Origin: Curtobacterium aurantiacum
GTDB lineage: Bacteria > Actinomycetota > Actinomycetes > Actinomycetales > Microbacteriaceae
Reading direction: 5' to 3'
NCBI RefSeq assembly: GCF_018598555.1
Contig: NZ_JAHEWN010000009.1
Span: forward strand, 1-64,000
DNA length: 64,000 nucleotides
Made by a program: the position numbers and the translations under genes. Positions 50,868 to 59,259 of the stretch are shown one piece after another; the stretch's first letter is position 1, and the number at the start of each line of letters is the position of its first letter. A model generated the notes under the pieces. That model searched no databases. It worked only from the letters and a program-made list of their open reading frames with translations, and was not told the DNA's origin.

Positions 50868-51613
50868 CCGAGCACGACGCCACGCCCGACGCGGAGATCC
50901 GGTCGGCCACGGAACTCCCCGCCCGTCGCACCGACGTCGAGCTCGTCACGGACGACCACCTGACCCTCGTCGGCGAACTCGCCGAGCCCGCCGATCTCCC
51001 GTCCCGCGGCGCGATCGTCACGCTCCACCCGCTGCCCACCGCGCACGGGTTCATGGACTCACACGTGCTCAAGAAGGCGGCCGCACGGTTGCCGGCGCTC
51101 GCGGACATCGCGGTCCTGCGGTTCAACTTCCGTTCGGTGACGTCACCGCGCGGCACGTCCGAGGGTGTCTTCGGCGAGGGGGTGTCCGAGGGGTTCGACC
51201 TCCGTGCAGCCGTCGCCGAGGTGGTCGACCGCGGTCTGCCGACACCCTGGCTGGTCGGCTGGTCGTTCGGGACCGAGGTGATCCTCAAGCACGCGCTCGA
51301 GCACGTCGAGGCCGGCACGGTCGCCGGGGTCGTCCTGTTGTCCCCGCCGCTGCACCGCACGTCCGACGAAGAACTCGCGCGCTGGGCAGCCGTCGACGTC
51401 CCGGTCGTGGCGCTCGTCCCGGAGCACGACGACTTCCTGCAGCCGGACGCGGCGGCGAGGCGGTTCGCGCTCGCCCCGAACGTCCGGGTGGTGCCCGTCG
51501 CGGGTGCGAAGCACCTGTGGGTGGGGGAGCGGTACGTGCGGATCGTCCTCGACGCGATCGCCGACCTCGTCGTGCCGGGCAGCGCGCCGCTGCCCACCCA
51601 CTGGCCGGTCTGA
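50864..51613 (+). CDS. Alpha/beta hydrolase
   Basis: 249 aa. The nucleophile elbow is GWSFGTE (Ser near residue 133), preceded by TLHPLPTAHGFMDSHVLKKAA and RFNFRSVTSPRGTSEG, typical of the YqiA/acyl-ester dienelactone-hydrolase-like group; GAKHLW near residue 207 supplies the His. The acid is probably the Asp in PEHDDFL. The substrate is unknown. ATG 50864 overlaps the zinc-protein stop, so both are made together. Ends at a family-A hairpin facing the DivIVA coiled-coil gene. Confidence 0.85.
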   Translation: MTEHDATPDAEIRSATELPARRTDVELVTDDHLTLVGELAEPADLPSRGAIVTLHPLPTAHGFMDSHVLKKAAARLPALADIAVLRFNFRSVTSPRGTSEGVFGEGVSEGFDLRAAVAEVVDRGLPTPWLVGWSFGTEVILKHALEHVEAGTVAGVVLLSPPLHRTSDEELARWAAVDVPVVALVPEHDDFLQPDAAARRFALAPNVRVVPVAGAKHLWVGERYVRIVLDAIADLVVPGSAPLPTHWPV

Positions 51614-51665
51614 GGAACGGTCGGGGTACGCCCAGCAGCCCGCCGCGCCGGTCAGGTGAGCCGGT

Positions 51666-51690
51666 CTGGAGGCGCGGGGTGCGCCTCCAG
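51666..51690. repeat. Family-A hairpin, 10-base stem
   Basis: CTGGAGGCGC (51666-51675) pairs with GCGCCTCCAG (51681-51690) around GGGGT. It lies 12 bases from the stop of the convergent coiled-coil gene and is the shortest copy. Confidence 0.8.
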
Positions 51691-51701
51691 GCCGTCGACC
51701 G

Positions 51702-53543
51702 TCAGCGGTCGGTCACGTCCACGTCGTCGTCCTGGGACGCAGCGGAGGCTGCGGTGGGTGCCGTGCCCAGCAGGCCCGTGGCGTTCGTGAGGACGCCGCG
51801 AAGGTTCTCGAGGTAGCCGGCGACGGCTTCGCGCTCGGTCCGGATCGCCGCCAGGCGGTCCTCGGCCTCGGCGATGATGCCGGCCGTGCGCTCCTCGGCG
51901 TCGGCGACCATCCGGTGCACCCGGTCCTGCGCGTCGGCGACGATGGTGCGCGCGTGCTCCTGCGCCTCGGCGGTGCTGGTGCGCTCGAGGTCGTCGGCCT
52001 CCTGCTGCAGGCGCTCGGCGCGCTCACGGGCCTCGGTCGCGCGGCGCGTGGCCTCGGCGAGCTGCAGGTTCGCCTCGTCCAGGTACTTCTGCGTCTCGGT
52101 CACGGTCTCGTGGTGCTTCTGCAGGTAGTCCTGTTCGGCGTCGTCACGACGTGACGCGAGCTCCGACTCGAGCGTGGTGCGGGCCTCATCGCGCTCACGG
52201 GCGATCTCGGCACGGACCTCGTCGCGCTCCTTGGCCAGACCGGCGCGGGCGGTGGCGATCTCCTGCTCGAGGGCGGTGCGCTCGGCTTCGAGCACCCCGA
52301 GCTCGGCGGTGCGGCGGTCGGCGATCTCGGCGTCGACCTCGGCGTGCTCGCGCTCCCGGCGGGCCGCGATGGCGTTCTCGTGCTCGCGGACGGCCCGCTC
52401 GGCTGCGGCGTCGGCCTCGGCACGCTCCTGCGCGATCCGGGCGTCGTGCTCCTCGAGCTCGCGGGCGATCCGGTCGGCGGTCTCCTGCACCAGACGTGCG
52501 TTCTCGACGCGCGTCTGCTCCTCGTCGACCCGGAGCTGCGCCTGGGCGGCCTCGATCTCCTGCGCGAGGGCGGTGCGGGCCGCGGCGAGTTCGCGGTCCC
52601 AGCCGGCGCGGGCGGCGGCGAGTTCCTCGTCGAGCTCCCGGCGGCGGTCGGCGATCTCGCTGTCGAGCTCGGCGCGACGGCGGGTGACCTCGGACTCGAG
52701 CTCGGCGCGACCGGTCTCGAGGGCCAGCGCGTGTGCCTGCTGCTCCTCGTCACGCTCTCGGTGCCAGGCGGCACGGCCCTCGGTGACCTCGCGCTCGAGG
52801 GCCTGGCGTCGCGTCGTCTCCTCGCGGTCGAGGTCCTCGGTGCGGCGTGCGTGGTCGGCCTCGAACACGGAACGGCGGTGCTCGGTCTCGCGGTCGAGCT
52901 CGGCGGCCGCGGTGCGGGCGTCGGCCGACTCGCGCTGGGCGATCTCGCGCAGTTCGGCGACCTCGTGCTCCACCTGGGCGCGGAGCGCGTTGGTCTCGCG
53001 GATGGCGACGGAGCGGACCTCGGCGGCCTCGGTCACGGCGGCACCGCGCACGGCGGCGGCCTCGTTGCGGGCGTCCTGGGCGAGCAGCCCGGCCTCGGCG
53101 CGGGCGCGCTCGACGGTGTCGGCCGCTTCGGCACGGGCGCGGGTGAGCTCGTTGCTGGCGCGGGTGCGGGCGTCCTCGAGGGTGTCCCGCGCTTCTTCCT
53201 GCGCTTCGCGGACGGTGCGCTCGGCCTCGGCGCGGCTCGAGGCGCGGAGACGCTGGGCGTCGATGTCCGCCTGGCTGATGAGCCGGGTCGACTGCTCCTC
53301 GGCGACGCGCAGGGTGGATTCGAGGCGGGTGCCCAGACCGCTGTAGGTGGGGGTGCCGGCTTCGTCGAGCTCGCCCTGCAGCTCGGACACACGGGCCTGC
53401 AGGAGACGGATCTCCTTCGCGGCGTCGGCGCGGTCGTTGTTCGACTTGATGAGCTCGCGGCGCAGGTCGTTCAGCGAACGCTCCACCTCGTCGCGGCGGT
53501 ACCCGCGCAGCTCGGTCCCGAACTCGGCCTCGTCGTTCGCCAC
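51702..53543 (-). CDS. DivIVA-domain long coiled-coil protein
   Basis: 613 aa. The N-terminus (ELRGYRRDEVERSLNDLRREL, residues 10-30) is a DivIVA-type membrane-curvature motif. From about residue 35 to 590 the sequence is almost uninterrupted Ala/Glu/Arg coiled coil (heptads such as RAEAERTVREAQEEARDTLE), ending DDDVDVTDR. No membrane helix. Such proteins act as cytoskeletal scaffolds at poles or septa (compare Scy/FilP, DivIVA/Wag31). GTG 53543 has AGGAG eight bases upstream. It is strikingly long for this family. Confidence 0.82.
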   Translation of the reverse strand: MANDEAEFGTELRGYRRDEVERSLNDLRRELIKSNNDRADAAKEIRLLQARVSELQGELDEAGTPTYSGLGTRLESTLRVAEEQSTRLISQADIDAQRLRASSRAEAERTVREAQEEARDTLEDARTRASNELTRARAEAADTVERARAEAGLLAQDARNEAAAVRGAAVTEAAEVRSVAIRETNALRAQVEHEVAELREIAQRESADARTAAAELDRETEHRRSVFEADHARRTEDLDREETTRRQALEREVTEGRAAWHRERDEEQQAHALALETGRAELESEVTRRRAELDSEIADRRRELDEELAAARAGWDRELAAARTALAQEIEAAQAQLRVDEEQTRVENARLVQETADRIARELEEHDARIAQERAEADAAAERAVREHENAIAARREREHAEVDAEIADRRTAELGVLEAERTALEQEIATARAGLAKERDEVRAEIARERDEARTTLESELASRRDDAEQDYLQKHHETVTETQKYLDEANLQLAEATRRATEARERAERLQQEADDLERTSTAEAQEHARTIVADAQDRVHRMVADAEERTAGIIAEAEDRLAAIRTEREAVAGYLENLRGVLTNATGLLGTAPTAASAASQDDDVDVTDR

Positions 53544-53666
53544 GTGTCGCTCCTGGGTGCTCGGCGGAGGGCCCGGATCGGCCCGCGGTCGATTGTAGTG
53601 GCGGCCGAAGCGGGTCGTCTGAGTCCGGCGACAGCGCGGATTGATGCGCTGTCCAGCGTTGCTCGC

Positions 53667-53672
53667 TATCCT
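53667..53672 (+). promoter_or_regulatory. -10 box TATCCT of the membrane/lipoprotein gene
   Basis: TATCCT lies 55 bases before GTG 53728. GGGAGAGAG follows before the start, so this transcript has a normal leader. The divergent coiled-coil gene starts 123 bases away. Confidence 0.45.
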
Positions 53673-53727
53673 GAGTCGCTGATTCGCGCGCCGACATCCC
53701 CACCCCGGCGCGGTAGGGAGAGAGTTC

Positions 53728-55470
53728 GTGCGATTCGTCCTGGCGATCGTCAGTTTCGTCATCGGCCTGCTGCTCGTCGCGCTGGCGGTGGGGCAGCGGA
53801 CCGTGTTCGCGCCGCCGTCCTCGCTCGTGGCCGAGAGTTCGACGACCAGTTCCGCCCCGGTGACGGTGATCCCGGGGACGACCCTCAACGCCAACCCCGG
53901 CTACCAGCGCATCAACGTGTCCGGCTCCGGCAAGGTCTTCGCGGCGTACGGCAAGACCGCCGACGTCGACGCCTGGATCGGTGACGCCGAGCACACCACG
54001 CTCCGCTTCGACGCCGAGAAGGGGTCGCTCGTCGGGTCGACCTCCGGCAGCGAGACGAGCGTCCCGTCGCCGAAGGGCAGTGACCTCTGGTACCAGGAGT
54101 ACGACGGTGCCGGGCAGTTCACCGTCCGCCTGCCCCAGGACGTCTCGGTCCTGATCGTGAGCGACGGCCAGGCCGCAGCCCCGAGCGACGTGTCCGTCAC
54201 CTGGCCGCAGGACACCGCGACCCCGGCGGTCGGCCCGCTGCTCGTGGCCGGCGGCGTGTTCGTCCTCGGAGGTCTCGTGCTGCTCGTCCTCGCCTTCCTG
54301 CACCAGCGCCGTGGCCGCGGTCCCCGCCGTCGCAGCGGTGGCAGCCGTCCGCCGCGGGTGCGTGCCTCCCGCCGTGCCGCCGCCGCCGGAGCCCAGGTGC
54401 CGCGTCGCGGTCGTCGCGGCACGCGTGCGTTCGTCGGCGTCCCGGTGCTGCTCGTCGGTGCCCTGACCCTGGCCGGCTGCTCCTCGGACTACTGGCCGCA
54501 GGGAGGGGACCCCTCGCTCGCCACGCCGACCCCGACGGCCACCGCCACGGGGGCAGCGGAGACCACCGAGCCGACCGCCGCGACCAAGCAGCAGATCACC
54601 CGCATCGTGCAGCGCACCGCGGCCGTCGCGAAGCAGGCCGACGGGGCGCGCGACCGCGACCTGGCGCGGACCCGGTTCTCCGGAGCGGCACTCGACCTCC
54701 GCCTGGCCAACTACTCGATCCGTGGCAAGGACTCGGACGTCAAGGCGCCGCCGGCGATCTCGGCCGCACAGGTGTGCGTCGCGCTGCCGCAGCAGACCGA
54801 CACCTGGCCGCGCACGGTCTTCACGATCGTCGCCGAGGACTGCGACGCCAAGTCGGCCCCGCAGGCCCTGACCCTGGTGCAGGACACCGCCCGCGATCCC
54901 TACAAGGTGGCGTACGACGTCTCGCTCGAGGCCGACGCGAAGATCCCGAGCCTCGCCCCCACGACGATCGGCGCCGCGCTGCTCGCGCCGGAGTCGAAAC
55001 TCCTGACGATCCAGCCGGACCAGGTCGCGACCGCCTACGGCGACATCCTGTCGAAGGACACCGCCAGCGAGTACGCCGACCTGTTCGCGACCGAGGGCGA
55101 CGCGCTCCGGACGACCATCGGCAAGGCCTACAAGGACAAGAAGGCCAAGGCCCTGCCGGACACGGCGAAGATCGAGTACTCGTCCGAGGTCCCCGCCGAC
55201 TCCGCCGTCGCCATCGCGACCGACGACGCCGGCGCCCTGGTCTCCGCCGACCTGGACGAGATCGAGAAGGTGACCCCGACCGCGTCGGGCGCCGAGGTGA
55301 ACACCGAGGGTGCCGTGAAGGCGCTGTCCGGCGTGGACACGAGCAAGAAGGGCATCAGCGCGACCTACAGCGTCCAGTTGCTCTTCTACGTGCCGCCGGT
55401 CGCCTCGGATGGCAAAGTGGTCCTGCTCGGGTTCACGCAGGGCCTGACAGCAGCGAGTGAGGTGCAATGA
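53728..55470 (+). CDS. Membrane protein fused to a lipoprotein-like domain, unknown function
   Basis: 580 aa. Residues 1-25 are a membrane helix, 30-165 a secreted-type domain (NPGYQRINVSGSGKVFAAYG), and 172-195 a second helix followed by a very Arg-rich stretch (about 196-232). Then comes a third hydrophobic segment with a perfect lipobox (LVGALTLAGCSS, Cys near residue 251) and a 330-residue exported domain rich in Lys/Ala/Asp. No stop or frame change lies between, so one protein joins what look like a membrane protein and a lipoprotein. An internal start at GTG 54358 could also make the second part alone. GTG 53728 follows GGGAGAGAG. Its stop overlaps the thioredoxin gene. Confidence 0.7.
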   Translation: MRFVLAIVSFVIGLLLVALAVGQRTVFAPPSSLVAESSTTSSAPVTVIPGTTLNANPGYQRINVSGSGKVFAAYGKTADVDAWIGDAEHTTLRFDAEKGSLVGSTSGSETSVPSPKGSDLWYQEYDGAGQFTVRLPQDVSVLIVSDGQAAAPSDVSVTWPQDTATPAVGPLLVAGGVFVLGGLVLLVLAFLHQRRGRGPRRRSGGSRPPRVRASRRAAAAGAQVPRRGRRGTRAFVGVPVLLVGALTLAGCSSDYWPQGGDPSLATPTPTATATGAAETTEPTAATKQQITRIVQRTAAVAKQADGARDRDLARTRFSGAALDLRLANYSIRGKDSDVKAPPAISAAQVCVALPQQTDTWPRTVFTIVAEDCDAKSAPQALTLVQDTARDPYKVAYDVSLEADAKIPSLAPTTIGAALLAPESKLLTIQPDQVATAYGDILSKDTASEYADLFATEGDALRTTIGKAYKDKKAKALPDTAKIEYSSEVPADSAVAIATDDAGALVSADLDEIEKVTPTASGAEVNTEGAVKALSGVDTSKKGISATYSVQLLFYVPPVASDGKVVLLGFTQGLTAASEVQ

Positions 55471-56474
55471 GCAACATCCCCCCGACCCCGTCCGGGCTCC
55501 GCGGAGCCGTGGACCTGTCGTCCCTCGTCGACCGCGCACAGCGGCCGCCCCAGCCGTCCGGTGCTCCGGCCCCGGCGGGTCCCGCCGGAGCCGCGCCCGG
55601 TTCCGACGTCGGCACCGCGAACGGTGCCGGCCCGACGGTCCCGTCGCTCGTGATCGACGTCACCGACGCCACGTTCCAGGACGTCCTCGAACTGTCGAAC
55701 GTCGTCCCGGTCATCGTGGACATCTGGGCCGAGTGGTGCGGGCCGTGCAAGCAGCTCTCACCGATCCTCGAGCAGCTCACCGCGGAGTACGACGGCCGCG
55801 TGGTGCTCGCCAAGGTGGACGCCGACACGAACCCGCAGCTCGTGCAGGCCTTCCAGGCGCAGTCGATCCCCACCGTGGCCGCCGTGATCGGCGGACGCCC
55901 GCTCGGGCTGTTCGTCGGGGCACTGCCGGAGGCGCAGGTCCGTGACGTCTACGAGCAGGTGCTCCAGGCCGCCGAGCAGAACGGCGTGTCCGGCCGTGTG
56001 ACCGTCGACGGGGCTGCCCCGGTCGAGGCTGCCGAGCAGGGCGAGCCGGAGCCGGAACCGCTCCCGCCGCACCACCAGGCCGCGTACGACGCGATCGAGC
56101 GGGGCGACTACGCCACCGCGATCGAGGAGTACAAGACCGCCATCCTGCAGGACCCGCACGACCAGATGGCCGTGGCCGGGCTCGCGCAGGTGTCGCTGCT
56201 CGACCGGCTGAACGGGCGCACGGCGGACGAGATCCGTGCGGCTGCGGCCGCCGGCCCGCAGGACGTCCAGGCGCAGCTCGCCGTCGCCGACCTGGACATC
56301 TCGGGCGGGCACGTCGACGACGCCTTCGGGCGTCTGCTCGACCTCGTGCCGACGGTGTTCGGCGACGACCGGGAGGCCCTGCGCGTCCGGCTCGTCGAGT
56401 ACTTCGAGCTCATCGGCAGTGACGACCCGCGCGTGGTCGCGGCGCGTCGCCGCCTCGCGAGCGCCCTGTACTAG
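55467..56474 (+). CDS. Thioredoxin-TPR co-chaperone (CnoX/YbbN-like)
   Basis: 335 aa. After a Pro/Ala-rich lead of about 60 residues comes a thioredoxin fold with the active site W90-CGPC-K (C91, C94), cis-Pro SIPT near residue 135, then TPR-like helices (AYDAIERGDYATAIEEYKTAI onwards). It resembles the E. coli CnoX holdase, which has a similar domain order but a damaged active site; here both cysteines are present, so redox activity is plausible. ATG 55467 overlaps the previous gene by four bases. Ends before a repeat-rich gap. Confidence 0.88.
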   Translation: MSNIPPTPSGLRGAVDLSSLVDRAQRPPQPSGAPAPAGPAGAAPGSDVGTANGAGPTVPSLVIDVTDATFQDVLELSNVVPVIVDIWAEWCGPCKQLSPILEQLTAEYDGRVVLAKVDADTNPQLVQAFQAQSIPTVAAVIGGRPLGLFVGALPEAQVRDVYEQVLQAAEQNGVSGRVTVDGAAPVEAAEQGEPEPEPLPPHHQAAYDAIERGDYATAIEEYKTAILQDPHDQMAVAGLAQVSLLDRLNGRTADEIRAAAAAGPQDVQAQLAVADLDISGGHVDDAFGRLLDLVPTVFGDDREALRVRLVEYFELIGSDDPRVVAARRRLASALY

Positions 56475-56505
56475 ACGATGCGGCGTTGCAGACGCCGTCG
56501 TCACA

Positions 56506-56590
56506 CCGAGACGCCGCCGAATTCGGCGGCGTCTCGGCGTTTCCGGGGCGTCTCGAGGACACGACGGCGTCTCGCGGACACGACGGCGTC
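56506..56590. repeat. 32-base perfect palindrome plus GGCGTCTCG tandem repeats
   Basis: 56506-56537 is a perfect palindrome (CCGAGACGCCGCCGAA and its reverse complement, centred on GAATTC). Its right-arm end GGCGTCTCG recurs at 56547 and 56566 in a 19-base tandem unit (GGCGTCTCGAGGACACGAC, 56547-56565; second copy 56566-56584 with one change). Part of the 222-base convergent gap between the thioredoxin gene and glgB; no gene seen there. Confidence 0.9.
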
Positions 56591-56617
56591 CCGAACATCG
56601 CGATGGACCCGGCGACG

Positions 56618-56665
56618 GACGGACGGGAGGCCCGGTGCCAGCTGGCACCGGGCCTCCCGTCCGTC
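56618..56665. repeat. Family-A palindrome, 48 bases, perfect
   Basis: GACGGACGGGAGGCCCGGTG and following to 56641 is the exact reverse complement of 56642-56665, centred on AGCT. It lies 30 bases from the glgB stop. Confidence 0.92.
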
Positions 56666-56694
56666 TGTCGGTCGCGTCCGGGACGCGGGTCGGG

Positions 56695-59259
56695 CTACGG
56701 GGCCAGCTTCAGCCAGACGGCGCCGAGCGGCGGCACCACCAGGTGCGCCGAAGCGGGACGGCCCGCCCACGGGGTGTCCTCCGCCGTGACGACGCCGAGG
56801 TTGCCGACTCCGGAGCCGCCGTACTCGGCAGCATCGGTGTTGAGGACCTCGTGCCACTCGCCAGCGGTCGGCAGCCCGAAACGACGCTCCACCGGCACGC
56901 CGGAGAAGTTCACGAACACCGCGACGCGGTCGGCGCCGTCCTTCCGCAGGAACCCGAGGGTCGAGTGCGGTGCGTCGCCGCCCTCGAGCCACTCGAACCC
57001 GTCGGCCGTCGCGTCGTGCGTCCAGAGCGCGGGGGAGTCCTTGTACACGCGGTTGAGCTCCGCGACGAGGTCCTGCACGCCCCGGTGGCCGGGCTGGTCG
57101 AGGAGCCACCAGTCGAGCCCCTTCACCTCGGACCACTCCGAGGGCTGCGCGAACTCCTGGCCCATGAACAGCAGCTGCTTGCCGGGGTGCGCCCACATGA
57201 ACGCCAGGTAGGCGCGCACGTTCGCGAGCTTCTGCCACTCGTCGCCGGGCATCTTGCCGTACAGCGATCCCTTGCCGTGCACGACCTCGTCGTGGCTGAT
57301 CGGCAGGGTGAACTGCTCGCTGAACGCGTAGACGAACGAGAACGTGATCTCGTCGTGGTGGTAGCTGCGGAACGCCGGGTCACGCTGCACGTACTCGAGC
57401 GAGTCGTGCATCCAGCCCATGTTCCACTTCTGCCCGAACCCGAGCCCGCCGGCACTCGTCGGCTGGGTCACGCCCGGCCACGAGGTGCTCTCCTCGGCGA
57501 TCATCACGATGCCGGGGTAGCGCTTGTACGCCGTCGCGTTGGTCTCCTGCAGGAACGCGATCGCGTCGAGGTTCTCGCGGCCGCCGTGGATGTTCGGCAG
57601 CCAGTCCGTGCGGGAGTAGTCGAGGTAGAGCATCGAGGCCACCGCGTCGACCCGGAGGCCGTCGATGTGGAACTCCTCGAACCAGTACAGCGCGTTCGCG
57701 ACCAGGAAGTTCCGCACCTGCGGCTGCCCGAAGTCGAACACGTAGGTGCCCCAGTCGAGCTGCTCGCCGCGGCGCGGGTCCGGGTGCTCGAACAGCGCGT
57801 AGCCGTCGAAGCGGCCGAGGGCCCACTCGTCCTTTGGGAAGTGCCCGGGGACCCAGTCCATGATCACGCCGATGCCCGCGGAGTGCAGGCGGTCGATCAG
57901 GTAGCGCAGGTCGTCGGGGGAGCCGAAGCGTGCGGTCGGCGCGTAGTACCCGGTGACCTGGTACCCCCACGAGCCGCCGAACGGGTGCTCGGCGAGCGGC
58001 AGGAACTCCACGTGGGTGAAGCCGGTGTACTCCATGTGGCCGATGAGCTGGTCGGCGACCTCGCGGTACGACAGGCCGGGGCGCCACGAGCCGAGGTGCA
58101 CCTCGTAGACGCTCATCGGGGCGTCGTGCGTGGTGGTCTGGGCGCGGCGCTCCATCCACGCGGCGTCGCCCTCGGACCACGTGTACGTGGACTCGGTGAC
58201 GACCGATGCCGTCGCCGGTGCGATCTCGGCTTCGCGGGCGAACGGGTCGGCCCGCTCCACCCAGCCGGAGTCGGTGAGGATCTGGAACTTGTAACGCTGG
58301 CCGACGACGGCGCCGGGCCAGAACAGCTCCCAGACGCCCAGGTCGCTCAGGCGGCGCATCGCGGTGGTGCGGCCTTCCCAGCCCTCGAAGTCGCCGATCA
58401 CGCGGACGGCGGTGGCACGGGGTGCCCAGACGGCGAACGCGACCCCGTCGACCCCGTCGACGGTGCGTGCGTGTGCGCCGAGGTGGTGCCAGAGCTGCTC
58501 GTCACGGCCCTCGCCGAACAGGTGCAGGTCGAGCTCGCCGAGCGTCGGGGCGAACCGGTACGCGTCGTCGGTGGTCCAGGTGGCGTCGTCCTCGTCCGAG
58601 GACTCGTCGTAGTCGTACTCCGACTCGACGCGGTAGCGACCGAGCGAACCGGTCGTGGCGCCGGCCCAGAGCCCGTCGCCCTCGTGCGTGAGCTCGATGT
58701 CGTCGCCGTCGGGGCGCACGACCCGAACCGCGCGGGCCAGGTGCCGGACGACGCGCACGCTGGTGCCGCCGTCGACCGGGTGCGGGCCGAGCACGTCGTG
58801 CGGCTGGGACCAGCGGCCCTCGGCGACCTGCAGACGCAGCCAGTCCTCGATCGGTACCGGACGCGGGTCCGTGGGCGCACCGGCGTGAGCCGCGGCCGGG
58901 ACCGGCTCCGCGGTGGACGCCGGAGCCGCGGCAGCAGCCGTGGGGGCGTCCGGGGCGTCGACGGAGGCGGGCCGGACGACGGGGGTGGCCCCGGACGTCG
59001 GGGGCTTCGGGGTGTCCGACGGGGCGGCGGCCGCGACGGACGGCTGCCGCGGATGCGTCGGGTCGGCGGGGTGCCCCGCGAGCGTGGCGGACTCCGCCAC
59101 GCCGCGGTCGGGTGCCTCGCGCTCGGTCGGCGGGGCGCCTGGAAGGTCTTCGTCCGGGGCGGAGACCTTCGGCTCGTACCGCGGCACGGCCGGCGGCGGA
59201 GGCGGTACCGGCGGGACGGCCGGTCCGCGCTTCGTGGGGTCGGTCGGGTCGGTGGTCAT
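56695..59259 (-). CDS. glgB: 1,4-alpha-glucan branching enzyme
   Basis: 854 aa, about 120 longer than typical. Residues 1-135 are a Pro/Ala-rich, disordered extension; then a CBM48-like domain, the GH13 barrel and an all-beta end. Catalytic motifs: [18 protein letters not shown] (nucleophile Asp near residue 537), [12 protein letters not shown] (acid Glu near residue 590) and [31 protein letters not shown] patch lies near residue 215. It creates alpha-1,6 branches on the glucan made by GlgE. ATG 59259 overlaps the glgE stop (ATGA). Confidence 0.96.
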   Translation of the reverse strand: MTTDPTDPTKRGPAVPPVPPPPPAVPRYEPKVSAPDEDLPGAPPTEREAPDRGVAESATLAGHPADPTHPRQPSVAAAAPSDTPKPPTSGATPVVRPASVDAPDAPTAAAAAPASTAEPVPAAAHAGAPTDPRPVPIEDWLRLQVAEGRWSQPHDVLGPHPVDGGTSVRVVRHLARAVRVVRPDGDDIELTHEGDGLWAGATTGSLGRYRVESEYDYDESSDEDDATWTTDDAYRFAPTLGELDLHLFGEGRDEQLWHHLGAHARTVDGVDGVAFAVWAPRATAVRVIGDFEGWEGRTTAMRRLSDLGVWELFWPGAVVGQRYKFQILTDSGWVERADPFAREAEIAPATASVVTESTYTWSEGDAAWMERRAQTTTHDAPMSVYEVHLGSWRPGLSYREVADQLIGHMEYTGFTHVEFLPLAEHPFGGSWGYQVTGYYAPTARFGSPDDLRYLIDRLHSAGIGVIMDWVPGHFPKDEWALGRFDGYALFEHPDPRRGEQLDWGTYVFDFGQPQVRNFLVANALYWFEEFHIDGLRVDAVASMLYLDYSRTDWLPNIHGGRENLDAIAFLQETNATAYKRYPGIVMIAEESTSWPGVTQPTSAGGLGFGQKWNMGWMHDSLEYVQRDPAFRSYHHDEITFSFVYAFSEQFTLPISHDEVVHGKGSLYGKMPGDEWQKLANVRAYLAFMWAHPGKQLLFMGQEFAQPSEWSEVKGLDWWLLDQPGHRGVQDLVAELNRVYKDSPALWTHDATADGFEWLEGGDAPHSTLGFLRKDGADRVAVFVNFSGVPVERRFGLPTAGEWHEVLNTDAAEYGGSGVGNLGVVTAEDTPWAGRPASAHLVVPPLGAVWLKLAP

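Noticed and set aside
52344..53984. Plus-strand frame opposite the coiled-coil gene
   Set aside because: Low-complexity mirror of Ala/Glu/Arg heptads; no start signals and no family motifs.
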